DNA of 64,000 nucleotides, from NCBI RefSeq assembly GCF_904848625.1, contig NZ_CAJHCP010000021.1, positions 32,405 through 96,404 of the forward strand. Reading direction: 5' to 3'. Of this stretch, positions 17,602 to 26,219 are shown piece by piece (within the stretch, counting starts at the first letter, position 1; each line of letters starts with the position of its first letter). The position numbers were made by a program, and so were the translations under genes. This DNA comes from Paraburkholderia metrosideri (lineage in GTDB: Bacteria; Pseudomonadota; Gammaproteobacteria; Burkholderiales; Burkholderiaceae). Under the pieces are notes generated by a model that did no database searches, was not told where the DNA came from, and saw only the letters and a program-made list of their open reading frames with translations.

Positions 17602-19167
17602 ATGCTACGCAAGCTGCTGAAGGTGATAACAATAGGCGTATTGGTTCTGGTCCTGCTTGCCATTGGCGCATTGGCATTGCGTGCATGGTCTTCGCAGCGC
17701 GGACCGGCTCTGTCGGTCTGGCATACCTACGTGCCACGCGAGCTGACAGTCGAAGAAATGGATACGGGCGACTGGAATACCTACCTCAAGGCAGAGTCCC
17801 GCATTTTCGATGACGTGCGCATGAATGTCGTCGAAAAGCTGAGGCCCTCCGAGCGTGTTCCGTCGAACCGGTACTACGAAGGCGCGCCGATCTACCCTGA
17901 ACATTTCAAGCAGGACTGGAACCGCTCGTACATCCTCGAACCGTCGGGGCCGCCGGTTGGCGCTGTCGTGATGCTGCACGGTTTGACGGATTCGCCGTTC
18001 AGTTTGCGGCACATTGCGCGCCGTTATCGCGACCGGGGCTTTGTCGCGATCGGTATTCGTCTGCCAGGACATGGCACGGTGCCCGCCGGTCTGACCAACG
18101 TCGAGTGGCGTGAGTGGGCTGCGGCGACCCGGCTGGCGGTGCGCGAGGCGCGTCGACGGATTGGTCCCGACAAGCCGCTGGAGCTCGTCGGCTTCTCGAA
18201 CGGCGGGGCGCTGGCGCTGCAATATGCATTGGATTCCATCGACAACCCGGCGCTGAGCCGCCCGACCCGCGTCGTGCTCATTTCACCGATGATCGGTGTG
18301 ACCAGCTACGCGCGCTTCGCGGGACTCGCCGGGCTGCCGGCCATACTCCCGGCCTTCGAGAACGCCGCGTGGCTCGGCGTGGTTCCGGAGTTCAACCCGT
18401 TCAAGTACAACTCGTTTCCGGTGAATGGCGCGCGTCAATCGTATCTGCTCACCAGGACCATCCAGGATCAGATCATCCGCTTGCATCGTGAGAACAAGCT
18501 GGTTGAATTGCCGCCGGTACTGACGTTCCAGTCAGTGATCGATTTCACTGTCAGTACGCCGGCTGTGATGTCGTCACTGTACGATCAGCTTCCGCAGAAC
18601 GGCAGTGAAGTCGTTTTGTTCGATCTGAACCGCAGCGTGCGATTCCGGACCTTCCTGCGCGTGGCGTCATACACGGCGCTTTCGCGGTTATTGCGTGTGG
18701 GTCCGCAAAACTATCGGACCACGGTCATCGCGAACGCGTCGCAGGATTCTGCCCATACGGTGGAACGCAGCGTTGATGCGGGCGAAGTGGATGTGCGTGT
18801 GAAGCCGTTGGATATCGACTATCCGCAGGATATTTTTTCGCTGTCGCACGTCGCGATTCCGTTTCCAATAACAGACGCGCTCTATGGCATCGCACCCAAT
18901 GACGAGGAGAACTTCAACGAAAACCTGGGGACGCTTGCACCGCGCGGCGAACGCGGCACGTTGATTCTCACGCTCGACTCGATGTTCAGAATCGCGTCGA
19001 ATCCATTCTTCCCTTATCTCCTGCAACGTATCGACGAGGGCATAGGCAAGATGCCTGGCCCCGTGGTTCAGGCACCTGAACGCTCGCATGCGACCGCTGC
19101 GGGGCAGCCCGCCGACGAAGCGGCCGACGCCGCCGAGCTGGATCAGATGGACGCGTATGGACCGTGA
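17602..19167 (+). CDS. Membrane-anchored alpha/beta hydrolase (S33/monoglyceride-lipase-like)
   Basis: A 521-residue protein with one N-terminal transmembrane helix (about 8-28) and a periplasmic or cytoplasmic alpha/beta-hydrolase domain. Visible features are the oxyanion-region motif MLHGLTDSPFS, the nucleophile S199 in GFSNGG (GxSxG) and the late catalytic histidine in SLSHVAIPFP. The C-terminal 40 residues are Ala/Asp-rich. The protein is longer than ordinary lipases of this class because of an insert after the nucleophile. ATG 17602 is chosen over GTG 17590 because a GAGAG run precedes it. The substrate is unknown; a lipid or ester is likely. It might process the neighbouring polyketide lipid, but the 395-base gap makes separate transcription plausible. 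Confidence 0.8.
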   Translation: MLRKLLKVITIGVLVLVLLAIGALALRAWSSQRGPALSVWHTYVPRELTVEEMDTGDWNTYLKAESRIFDDVRMNVVEKLRPSERVPSNRYYEGAPIYPEHFKQDWNRSYILEPSGPPVGAVVMLHGLTDSPFSLRHIARRYRDRGFVAIGIRLPGHGTVPAGLTNVEWREWAAATRLAVREARRRIGPDKPLELVGFSNGGALALQYALDSIDNPALSRPTRVVLISPMIGVTSYARFAGLAGLPAILPAFENAAWLGVVPEFNPFKYNSFPVNGARQSYLLTRTIQDQIIRLHRENKLVELPPVLTFQSVIDFTVSTPAVMSSLYDQLPQNGSEVVLFDLNRSVRFRTFLRVASYTALSRLLRVGPQNYRTTVIANASQDSAHTVERSVDAGEVDVRVKPLDIDYPQDIFSLSHVAIPFPITDALYGIAPNDEENFNENLGTLAPRGERGTLILTLDSMFRIASNPFFPYLLQRIDEGIGKMPGPVVQAPERSHATAAGQPADEAADAAELDQMDAYGP

Positions 19168-19211
19168 CGTCGCGCGGCTTAGTAATTGCGAGTCGTCAGC
19201 ATGTTCCCTCT

Positions 19212-19246
19212 GGCGAGTGGTCCGTGATTATCGCGGACCACTCGCC
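19212..19246. terminator. Strong hairpin between convergent genes
   Basis: A 15-bp stem (19212-19226 with 19232-19246, one G-T wobble) closes a five-base loop. It lies between the stops of the hydrolase (plus) and the xylanase (minus). It has no T-run on either side, so it may act as a bidirectional 3'-end or Rho-type structure. Confidence 0.6.
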
Positions 19247-19255
19247 ACGAACAGG

Positions 19256-20440
19256 TCAAGGCTGATAAGCCGGATCGACAATCGCCCAGAAGGCCGCCTT
19301 CGGTCGCAGATTCGCGTCGAACAGCAGCGGCAGGTTGTTGCGCGGCGCCGGTGTCGACGTCAGCCACGTATGCTTGTCCGAATAACCCCAGAAGGTCACC
19401 GCCTTGATGCTCGGCTCATGGTCGAACAGATCGAACACGGCCCGGTAACGCAGCGCCTGAGCGCGCATCACGTCGTTCGGGACGGGATTGCCGAGGTCGG
19501 GCAGACATGCATGCGGATCCCTCCAGCACGCGCCGGAATCGTTATAGAGACTCATGTCGAGTTCGGTCACCTGGTTTTCGAGTCCCATTGCCGCCACGTC
19601 GTCGAAAGCCTGCTTGAGGTTCGCGATCGGTGGCCAGTTGACGCTGATATGCATCTGATGCCCTACGCCGTCGATCGGTACGCCCGCAGCGCGTAACTCA
19701 CGAACCACGGACAGCAGCTTCGCGCGTTTGACTGAGTCGTCGGTGCTGTATTCGTTGATATAGAGCTTGACGTCCGGGTCGGCCGCGCGCGCCGCACGGA
19801 ACGCAATCGCAATGTAGTCTTTCCCCAGCGCGCGATACCACGGGCTATCTTCACGATAGACCTGGTGCGGATCGTCGCTGATGACTTCATTGACCACGTC
19901 CCACGCATAGACCTTGCCACGGAAATGTGTGACCACGTCGGTCACATAACGGCGTAAGCGCGCCGCGACGAGGTCATGATAGTGCGGGTCTTGCGGATCG
20001 CCAGCGAAGAACCAGGCGGGCGCTTCTGTCCAGTCACCCGCGTGATAGTGCCACGCGAGCGTGTGGCCTCGCACCGCGATGCCGTGAGCCTGCGCAAATG
20101 CGATGATCTGGTCGGCAGGCCCAAAGTTGTATTGGCCTTCCGCGACGCCGATGGTGCCCGGCTTCATCTTGTTCTCCGCCGTGAGGCTCGAGAACTGCGC
20201 GGCTAGCAACGCGGCGTCGGCGGGATTTTCTATCGAATCGGGTTCGATCGCAGCGCCGACCTTGAAATGCGCGGCCATCACGTTTTTCAGTTGCGGTGTC
20301 GCTTCGGCGGGTGCCGCTGAGAGCGGCGGACCGTCATGAGCAGCCGGTGCATGATTGCTCGCGCAACCTGCCGTCAACGCAGCCGAACAAAGCGTAGCCG
20401 CCATATAGAGCAGGCGTGTCGAGGCCGATCTGATACGCAT
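19256..20440 (-). CDS. GH10 endo-beta-1,4-xylanase, lipoprotein
   Basis: A 394-residue glycoside hydrolase family 10 enzyme. The acid/base E185 sits in AWDVVNE and the nucleophile E293 in VTELDM; HTLAWH and the FWGYSDKHTW motif complete the active-site cleft. A lipoprotein signal peptide ends in LTAGC (C26), so the enzyme should be membrane-anchored rather than freely secreted. It cuts internal beta-1,4 bonds of xylan or xylo-oligosaccharides. It is divergent from a LacI regulator, with a LacI-type palindrome at 20498-20509 between them. It probably supplies oligosaccharides to the importers encoded further right. Confidence 0.93.
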   Translation of the reverse strand: MRIRSASTRLLYMAATLCSAALTAGCASNHAPAAHDGPPLSAAPAEATPQLKNVMAAHFKVGAAIEPDSIENPADAALLAAQFSSLTAENKMKPGTIGVAEGQYNFGPADQIIAFAQAHGIAVRGHTLAWHYHAGDWTEAPAWFFAGDPQDPHYHDLVAARLRRYVTDVVTHFRGKVYAWDVVNEVISDDPHQVYREDSPWYRALGKDYIAIAFRAARAADPDVKLYINEYSTDDSVKRAKLLSVVRELRAAGVPIDGVGHQMHISVNWPPIANLKQAFDDVAAMGLENQVTELDMSLYNDSGACWRDPHACLPDLGNPVPNDVMRAQALRYRAVFDLFDHEPSIKAVTFWGYSDKHTWLTSTPAPRNNLPLLFDANLRPKAAFWAIVDPAYQP

Positions 20441-20497
20441 CCGTTGTCTTCCTTTGGTTTGTTTTTTATGTAGATACGTCGTTTAACTCGTCGTAAC

Positions 20498-20509
20498 GTT
20501 ATCGGTAAC
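20498..20509. promoter_or_regulatory. Putative LacI-family operator GTTATCGGTAAC
   Basis: Core CGTTA-TCGG-TAAC located between the divergent xylanase and LacI genes. It matches the larger pattern TAACGTTA-N4-TAACGTTA at 43324 and 45549 and the GTTACCGGTAAC site at 55640. Confidence 0.6.
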
Positions 20510-20722
20510 ATGCGATACTAAGCAGAGGCTGCAACCGTCGCTATGCGGGGTTTACCTGACTTTTTCCATCCGGCGACAAACTAAGACTTTTCGAAATCAG
20601 AACATCAGAACAACAGGTGGCTGTGTATTGCGGGATCACTGAACGGTCCGGGACAGAGCCGATATTGAAACCGCATCAGTTTGATAAGCTTGGCCGGATT
20701 ACACACCTGGTCAGACCAACGC

Positions 20723-21781
20723 ATGGGCATCCGACAACTCGCCAGCGAGCTCAATCTTTCCGTTTCGACTATTTCGCGTGCGTTGAACGACAGCGACGAG
20801 GTCAGCGCTGAGACCCGCGAGCGTGTACGCGCCGCGGCACTCCGGCATGGCTATGCGCCGAGCAAAGCTGCCGAGAGCCTGCGTAAGGGCAGGCTCGACA
20901 TCATCGGGTTGATGCTGCCCATGCGGCGCGAGGAAGAGAACTACACCCTCGGCGTGTTCATGACGCTGGCGGACGGCCTGCAATCCATTCTGTCGCAGCA
21001 CGGTATGGACCTCGTGATGTACGCGAGCGAATCATGGGACGACGAATGTGCTCGCCTGCGACGTATCGTCGAGCGTCGTCATGTGGACGGAGTGATCCTG
21101 GCGGGCACGCGGCATCACGATGAGCGACTCGACTATGTGGCGGCCCGCAACTTCCCGTTTGTCGCGTTGGGCCGCAGCGAGTCGGGGGGGGATCACGCGT
21201 GGGTCGACCTCGATTTCAAATCCGCCGCCGAAGCCGGTGTGGCGCGCCTCGTGGCGCTTGGGCATCGGCGGATCGGATTGGGGATTCCCGATAACGACGC
21301 CATGCAGGCGCACGTCTATTTGCGCGCATGGCAGGGGGCGATGGCGCAACACGGCCTCGATGTGCCAGGCGACTATGTGCGCCGCGGCGAGTTATCCGAA
21401 CGCGGCGGGTATCTGATCACGCAGGAGTTGCTGGAACTTGCGCGGGCACCGACTGCAGTGATGTTCCAGAGCGACTGTATGGCGATCGGCGCGTATCGAA
21501 AGCTTTACGAACTCGGCAAGACGCCGGGCCGCGATCTGGCTATTTCAGGCGGCGTGCTGACAGGCGAGCTTGCCGAATTTCTCGCGCCGCGTCTGACCGG
21601 CTTCACGCTCGACGCGTACGCGCTGGGAAGACGTCTCGCGCAATCGTTACTCGCCCAGTTTCCCGACCTCGCGTCGACCTATGGCGACGCCCGTGAATCA
21701 TCGCTTTGGCCGCTCACTCTGAGGGAGCGCGATAGCGACGCGTCACCGCCGGCATCGCCCAGAGCCACGAACAAAAAGTAA
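20723..21781 (+). CDS. LacI-family transcriptional regulator (xylanase-linked)
   Basis: A 352-residue regulator. The N-terminal helix-turn-helix is IRQLASELNLSVSTISRALN and the hinge helix lies near residues 45-55; the rest is a periplasmic-binding-protein-like effector domain. ATG 20723 places the HTH at residue 3, as is normal for LacI proteins; the frame is open further upstream but that part has no family character. No good Shine-Dalgarno is visible, so a leaderless or weakly translated message is possible. It is divergent from the GH10 gene and probably represses it through the palindrome at 20498-20509, with a xylo-oligosaccharide as likely inducer. Confidence 0.87.
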   Translation: MGIRQLASELNLSVSTISRALNDSDEVSAETRERVRAAALRHGYAPSKAAESLRKGRLDIIGLMLPMRREEENYTLGVFMTLADGLQSILSQHGMDLVMYASESWDDECARLRRIVERRHVDGVILAGTRHHDERLDYVAARNFPFVALGRSESGGDHAWVDLDFKSAAEAGVARLVALGHRRIGLGIPDNDAMQAHVYLRAWQGAMAQHGLDVPGDYVRRGELSERGGYLITQELLELARAPTAVMFQSDCMAIGAYRKLYELGKTPGRDLAISGGVLTGELAEFLAPRLTGFTLDAYALGRRLAQSLLAQFPDLASTYGDARESSLWPLTLRERDSDASPPASPRATNKK

Positions 21782-21988
21782 AGAATGTGGTGATTACAAC
21801 GGCGGTGCCGACCGGCTGAATCGACCGTTCCCCCTTGCGTCGCACTATCTTGCCGTCTGGACTATCAAGCGCGCTGTCCGGATGGTTGAAGCTACGTCAG
21901 CGATTCATTACGGCGAGCGCTCGACGCCACGACACTGACTTCTGGCCGGGTAGAATATTTTCTCCAAAGTACGACCCGGTATCAGCTT

Positions 21989-22903
21989 ATGGAAATCAAG
22001 TGGATTGAGGATTTCATCACGCTCGCGCAATACCAAAGCTTCTCACGGGCCGCCGAGTTTCGAAATGTCACGCAGTCCGGCTTTAGTCGACGGATTCAAT
22101 CCCTTGAGCAATGGGTGGGCGCAGAGCTGATAGACCGCAGCAGCTTCCCTCCCGTTTTGACGCCAGCCGGAAGGCTGTTTCGCGAAACAGCGGAAGATGT
22201 TCTGGCGAAGCTATTCGACACGCGCGCCGTCATTCGAACCGAACAGCGCATCGAAGGGACGAGCCTGCAGATATTCGCCGGGCACACCATCGCGCTGAAT
22301 TTCCTTCCATCGTGGCTCAAGGCGCTGGCCCCGCAGTTCGGCGAAGTTCGCGCCCGCGTCACCCCGACCAACGTTCACGACTCAATCGTTGCGCTTGTGA
22401 ACGGCAACTGTGAGCTGATGTTCAGCTATCACCATCCTGAGCTGCCCCTTCATCTGGACTCGGCCAAATACGAACACATCACGGTAGGACTCGATACGTT
22501 GATGCCGACGACCAAACCGAACCGGCGCTCGGCTCCAGAGTTTCGTTTGCCCGGCACCAGGCAAAACCCGCTGCCGCTCATCTCGTACTCGAAGACGAGC
22601 TACTTTGGCCGGTGCCAGGCTTTGTTGCTCAAGCGCCAGAAAGTCGCGCCATCGCTTCGCGTGCACTATGAGTCGGACATGGCCGAGGTGCTCAAGAAGT
22701 TCGTCCTCGAAGGCGAAGGTGTAGCGTGGTTGCCGAAGAGCACCATAACCAAAGAGCTTGGCAGCGGAGAACTGGTGCCAGCCGGAACCTCTGCCTGGAA
22801 TCTGGACGTTGAACTTCGGGTGTACCGAGATTCGTCGAACCGGAGTGATTTCCTGGACACCCTGTGGCATCACCTCCGGGCCCTCTCGCCCGCGCAAAAA
22901 TAA
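21989..22903 (+). CDS. LysR-family transcriptional regulator
   Basis: A 304-residue LysR protein. The N-terminal winged HTH (about 1-60, core FSRAAEFRNVTQSGFSRRIQSLE) is followed by the two-lobed effector domain, with the hinge pattern SLQIFAGHTIALNFLPSWL near residue 95. It lies upstream of a symporter and a racemase-family gene in the same direction with a gap of about 170 bases, so it is probably their activator. The effector would then be a dicarboxylate or amino-acid-like compound. Its own promoter should be in 21782-21988. Confidence 0.88.
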   Translation: MEIKWIEDFITLAQYQSFSRAAEFRNVTQSGFSRRIQSLEQWVGAELIDRSSFPPVLTPAGRLFRETAEDVLAKLFDTRAVIRTEQRIEGTSLQIFAGHTIALNFLPSWLKALAPQFGEVRARVTPTNVHDSIVALVNGNCELMFSYHHPELPLHLDSAKYEHITVGLDTLMPTTKPNRRSAPEFRLPGTRQNPLPLISYSKTSYFGRCQALLLKRQKVAPSLRVHYESDMAEVLKKFVLEGEGVAWLPKSTITKELGSGELVPAGTSAWNLDVELRVYRDSSNRSDFLDTLWHHLRALSPAQK

Positions 22904-23077
22904 AGCGGTTCTCCGGTTATGCGGCTACCGCATACCTGCATTCCGAACCAGCATAGACGTTTTATTGGCCACTCCTACCATCCGTCCTACGGTGAAAGGC
23001 TCACTTCGGCGGACCTTTCAATTCTCTTCTCCGTAGACCGCCACTTCGGCGTCTGCGTTGCCAACGGACGGATAAAG

Positions 23078-24355
23078 ATGAAGAACAGGCTCACCCTGAG
23101 CATCGGCATTGCGATGCTCGTCGGTATTGCGGTCGGCTACGGCTGCCACTCCAATATCGCTGACCCCGCCACACTCAAGTCGGTTGCCGGATACTTCTCG
23201 ATTCTCACCGACATCTTCCTCCGCCTGATCAAGATGATTATTGCGCCGCTGGTCTTCGCCACGCTCGTCTCCGGGCTGGCGGGCATGGATGGTGGCGAGG
23301 ATGTGGGGCGCATTGGCTTGCGTTCGATTGGCTGGTTCATCTGTGCGTCGCTTATCTCGCTGGCCATTGGGCTAACCATGGCCAACGCGCTTCAACCAGG
23401 CGTTGGGCTGCACCTGACTGAAGGTGCTGCCGAAGTGAACACCGGGCTAAACACCGGCGGATTGAATGTTAAAGATGTGGTCACGCACGCATTCCCGACG
23501 AGCCTGCTGGATGCAATGGCTCGCAACGACATTCTTCAAATCCTGGTTTTCTCACTCTTTCTGGGCGTCGGCCTGAGCGCGCTCAAGCGCGACCCGCGCG
23601 TGGCCATCGTCATCCAGGGTATCGACGGCATGGTGCCAGTCATGCTCCGCCTCACCAACTACGTGATGCGAGCAGCGCCGTTCGGCGTATTCGGTGCCAT
23701 CGCATCGGCAGTCACGCTGCGCGGCGTCGACGTCATCTACACGTACGGCAGGCTAATTGGCTCGTTCTACCTCGGCCTGGTCTTATTGTGGGTCGTACTC
23801 GTCGGCATTGGTTACGCCTTCCTGGGCCGGAAAGTCTGGACGTTGCTCAAGGCCGTGCGTGAGCCCGCGATGATTGCGTTCTCTACAGCGAGCAGCGAAG
23901 CAGCCTATCCGCGTCTCACGGAACAGCTTGAGAGGTTTGGTGTTGAGAAGAAAGTGGTCGGCTTCACGCTGCCGCTTGGCTATGCGTTCAATCTCGACGG
24001 CTCCATGATGTACCAGGCGTTCGCGGCTATCTTTATTGCTCAGGCGTTTGGCATACAGATGCCGGTCTCGCAGCAGATCTTCATGCTCCTGATTCTGATG
24101 TTGAGCAGCAAAGGTATGGCGAGCGTACCGCGCGGTTCAGTCGTTGTCGTAGCAGCGGTCGCGCCGCTCTTTCATTTGCCGATGGCAGGCGTTGCGCTGG
24201 TTCTGGCCGTCGACCAGATACTCGACATGGGTCGAACCATGACAAACGTAATAGGCAACAGTGTCGCGACGGCAGTGATTGCGAAGTGGGAGACTGCTCG
24301 CAGCTCGAAGAGCGCCCAGACTTCGTTTGTGCAAGCGGAGGTCGAAGCACAATGA
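23078..24355 (+). CDS. Dicarboxylate/amino-acid:cation symporter (DAACS family)
   Basis: A 425-residue inner-membrane carrier of the GltP/DctA family. About eight hydrophobic helices are visible. The serine-rich re-entrant loop AFSTASSEAAYPRL and the NLDGSMMYQ motif (counterpart of NMDGT) are the substrate and cation site, and DRTMTNV-like DMGRTMTNVIGNSVATAV is present near the C terminus. It imports C4-dicarboxylates or acidic amino acids with protons or sodium. ATG 23078 fits family length; the longer open frame upstream is not needed. The stop overlaps the start of the racemase gene (ATGA), so the two are translated together. Confidence 0.9.
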   Translation: MKNRLTLSIGIAMLVGIAVGYGCHSNIADPATLKSVAGYFSILTDIFLRLIKMIIAPLVFATLVSGLAGMDGGEDVGRIGLRSIGWFICASLISLAIGLTMANALQPGVGLHLTEGAAEVNTGLNTGGLNVKDVVTHAFPTSLLDAMARNDILQILVFSLFLGVGLSALKRDPRVAIVIQGIDGMVPVMLRLTNYVMRAAPFGVFGAIASAVTLRGVDVIYTYGRLIGSFYLGLVLLWVVLVGIGYAFLGRKVWTLLKAVREPAMIAFSTASSEAAYPRLTEQLERFGVEKKVVGFTLPLGYAFNLDGSMMYQAFAAIFIAQAFGIQMPVSQQIFMLLILMLSSKGMASVPRGSVVVVAAVAPLFHLPMAGVALVLAVDQILDMGRTMTNVIGNSVATAVIAKWETARSSKSAQTSFVQAEVEAQ

Positions 24356-25797
24356 GTACGATGGTTGGAGAGAGTAAGCGCAAATTGGGAATAGTCGGCG
24401 GATTGGGTCCGCTGGCCAGCGCAGATGTCTTTTTCAAGCTAATCAAGGCCACGCCTGCGTCGTCCGATGCCGAGCATGTCGACCTGGTCTTCGAGCAACG
24501 GCCGTTTAAGGGCTCAGGCTCTGGCAGTGCCGCGACGACCGAGCGCAAGCTCTACATCTTCGACATGATTCGCGACTTCGAGAGGCGCGGCGTGTCGGCC
24601 GTTGTCTTGCCATGCTTTCTCAGTCACACCTTCATCGACGAGTTGAAGGCGAACACTCGACTGCCCATTGTGAACATTGTCGAGGCGGTGCGCGACCAGG
24701 TTCATCGGCAGTTTCCCGAGGCGCGGCGAATTGGTGTGCTCGCGTCCGACTATGTTCGTGAAAGCCGGCTATTCGAGCGGTATTTTGACTCGCAGGAATT
24801 CGAGGTTGTTTATCCGCGCATCGTCGCCGACGACGATGTCACGAAGGCCGTCTACGGTGTGGATGGAATCAAGAGCGGCAACCTTCGAGGACGCCCGGTG
24901 GCGTTGTTGCAGGCAGCATGCGACGACCTGGCGGACCAGAAGGTCGACGTGATCGTGCCCGGGATGACGGAAATTGCGCTGATTGCTGGGGAGATGGGGG
25001 CGCAGCGCGTGCCTGTCATCGATTCGAACCTGGCATATGCGCAATATGTGTTGGCTGGTCCTGCGCGGCCGGCGGTCTCTGTGTTCAAGGTCGGCGTCGT
25101 CGGCGGCGTCGGCCCAGCTGCCACGGTCGACTTCCTCAACAAGGTAGTTCGCAACACGCCGGCATCGCGCGATCAGGAACACATCAAGATGCTCGTCGAG
25201 CAGAATCCACAGATTCCCGACAGAACCGAGAATCTCGTGGGCGAGGGCGCCGACCCAACCATTTCCTTATATGCGACCTGCAAGAAACTTGAGGACGGTG
25301 ACGCAGACGTTATCGTCATACCGTGCAACACGGCGCATGCTTTCGTTGAGCGTATCCAGCCGTATCTAGGTATTCCGATCATCAATATGCTCACCGAGAC
25401 GGCGCACTATCTGAAGAACACATTTCCTGGATTGCGCGACGTCGGCGTTCTCGCCACCTCAGGCACGATTGAAAGCGGCGTGTACCGGACGGCGTTGGAA
25501 TCTCATGGCCTGCGGCAAGTCGCACCCGACCCGGTGCTGCAGGCCCGAGTGATGGAAGCAATCTACGGCGAAGCGGGGGTGAAGGCGGGCTTCACCACCG
25601 GACGCTGCCTGGAAGACATCGACGCGGCTGTCGAAGGATTGATTGCCCGCGGCGTTGAAGTCATCGTCCTCGGTTGCACTGAATTACCCATCCTTCTGCC
25701 TGGCGGACAACTCACCCGACCCGACGGTCACCACGTCCACCTTGTCGACCCTACAGAAGTGCTTGCCAAGCGCTGTGTCGCACTCGCGATGTCTTAG
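24352..25797 (+). CDS. Tandem fused Asp/Glu racemase-superfamily protein
   Basis: A 481-residue protein made of two consecutive aspartate/glutamate racemase-fold domains (about 5-235 and 245-478), about twice the usual length. Each starts with a matching motif, GIVGGLGPLASADVF and GVVGGVGPAATVDFL. The second domain has both catalytic cysteines, C325 in PCNTAH and C442 in GCTE. The first keeps C88 (PCFLSH) but has methionine M205 in place of the other (GMTE), so it probably cannot racemise by the two-base mechanism. It could be an intramolecular pseudo-dimer or a hydantoin-racemase or isomerase-like enzyme. ATG 24352 overlaps the symporter stop, suggesting that it acts on the imported compound. 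Confidence 0.85.
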   Translation: MSTMVGESKRKLGIVGGLGPLASADVFFKLIKATPASSDAEHVDLVFEQRPFKGSGSGSAATTERKLYIFDMIRDFERRGVSAVVLPCFLSHTFIDELKANTRLPIVNIVEAVRDQVHRQFPEARRIGVLASDYVRESRLFERYFDSQEFEVVYPRIVADDDVTKAVYGVDGIKSGNLRGRPVALLQAACDDLADQKVDVIVPGMTEIALIAGEMGAQRVPVIDSNLAYAQYVLAGPARPAVSVFKVGVVGGVGPAATVDFLNKVVRNTPASRDQEHIKMLVEQNPQIPDRTENLVGEGADPTISLYATCKKLEDGDADVIVIPCNTAHAFVERIQPYLGIPIINMLTETAHYLKNTFPGLRDVGVLATSGTIESGVYRTALESHGLRQVAPDPVLQARVMEAIYGEAGVKAGFTTGRCLEDIDAAVEGLIARGVEVIVLGCTELPILLPGGQLTRPDGHHVHLVDPTEVLAKRCVALAMS

Positions 25798-25824
25798 CGT
25801 CGGCAGAAACACCTTTTAAAGATT

Positions 25825-25859
25825 GAAGGCCGCCGCCTTGCACGGTGGCGGGCGCCTTC
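25825..25859 (+). terminator. Hairpin after the racemase operon
   Basis: Stem GAAGGC (25825-25830) with GCCTTC (25854-25859), continued by a seven-pair inner stem with a three-base bulge. It starts 28 bases after the stop. The T-run is missing, so it is only a possible terminator. Confidence 0.45.
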
Positions 25860-26065
25860 GTCAAGAATTATCCCCGTGCAGTCATGAATCCTCCGCCGCG
25901 ACTTACCCGAATTGGGTCTGCCTTTGTCGACTCCTTATTGCCACTCGTTGGTCATGGCTAACCCTTACTTCCGCCTCTCTCAATATTGCGTATTTCGGGA
26001 AATCCGATTGCGTTTTTTGCTGCCGACTTGACACCATTGCGCTCCGCAAGCAAAGATGCGCTGGC

Positions 26066-26085
26066 TTCCGGAAACGTTTCCGGAA
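26066..26085. promoter_or_regulatory. Perfect 20-bp palindrome, LacI-type operator
   Basis: TTCCGGAAACGTTTCCGGAA is perfectly symmetric around a central CG, the classic LacI-family layout. It lies 135 bases before the sugar-binding protein gene at 26220 in the otherwise empty interval 25860-26219, so it should control the GH31/importer operon. No regulator gene is adjacent. Confidence 0.75.
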
Positions 26086-26219
26086 ACAACGATAGCGACG
26101 ATGGAAATGACCTGAGCGGTCTCCTGTCGTCAAAAAAACCGAGAGAGATACGGCTCAACCGCAGTTCGAAAAATGAGCCAGAGACGAGCGTGGTTTGATC
26201 GCGCGAAAACGGAGACACC

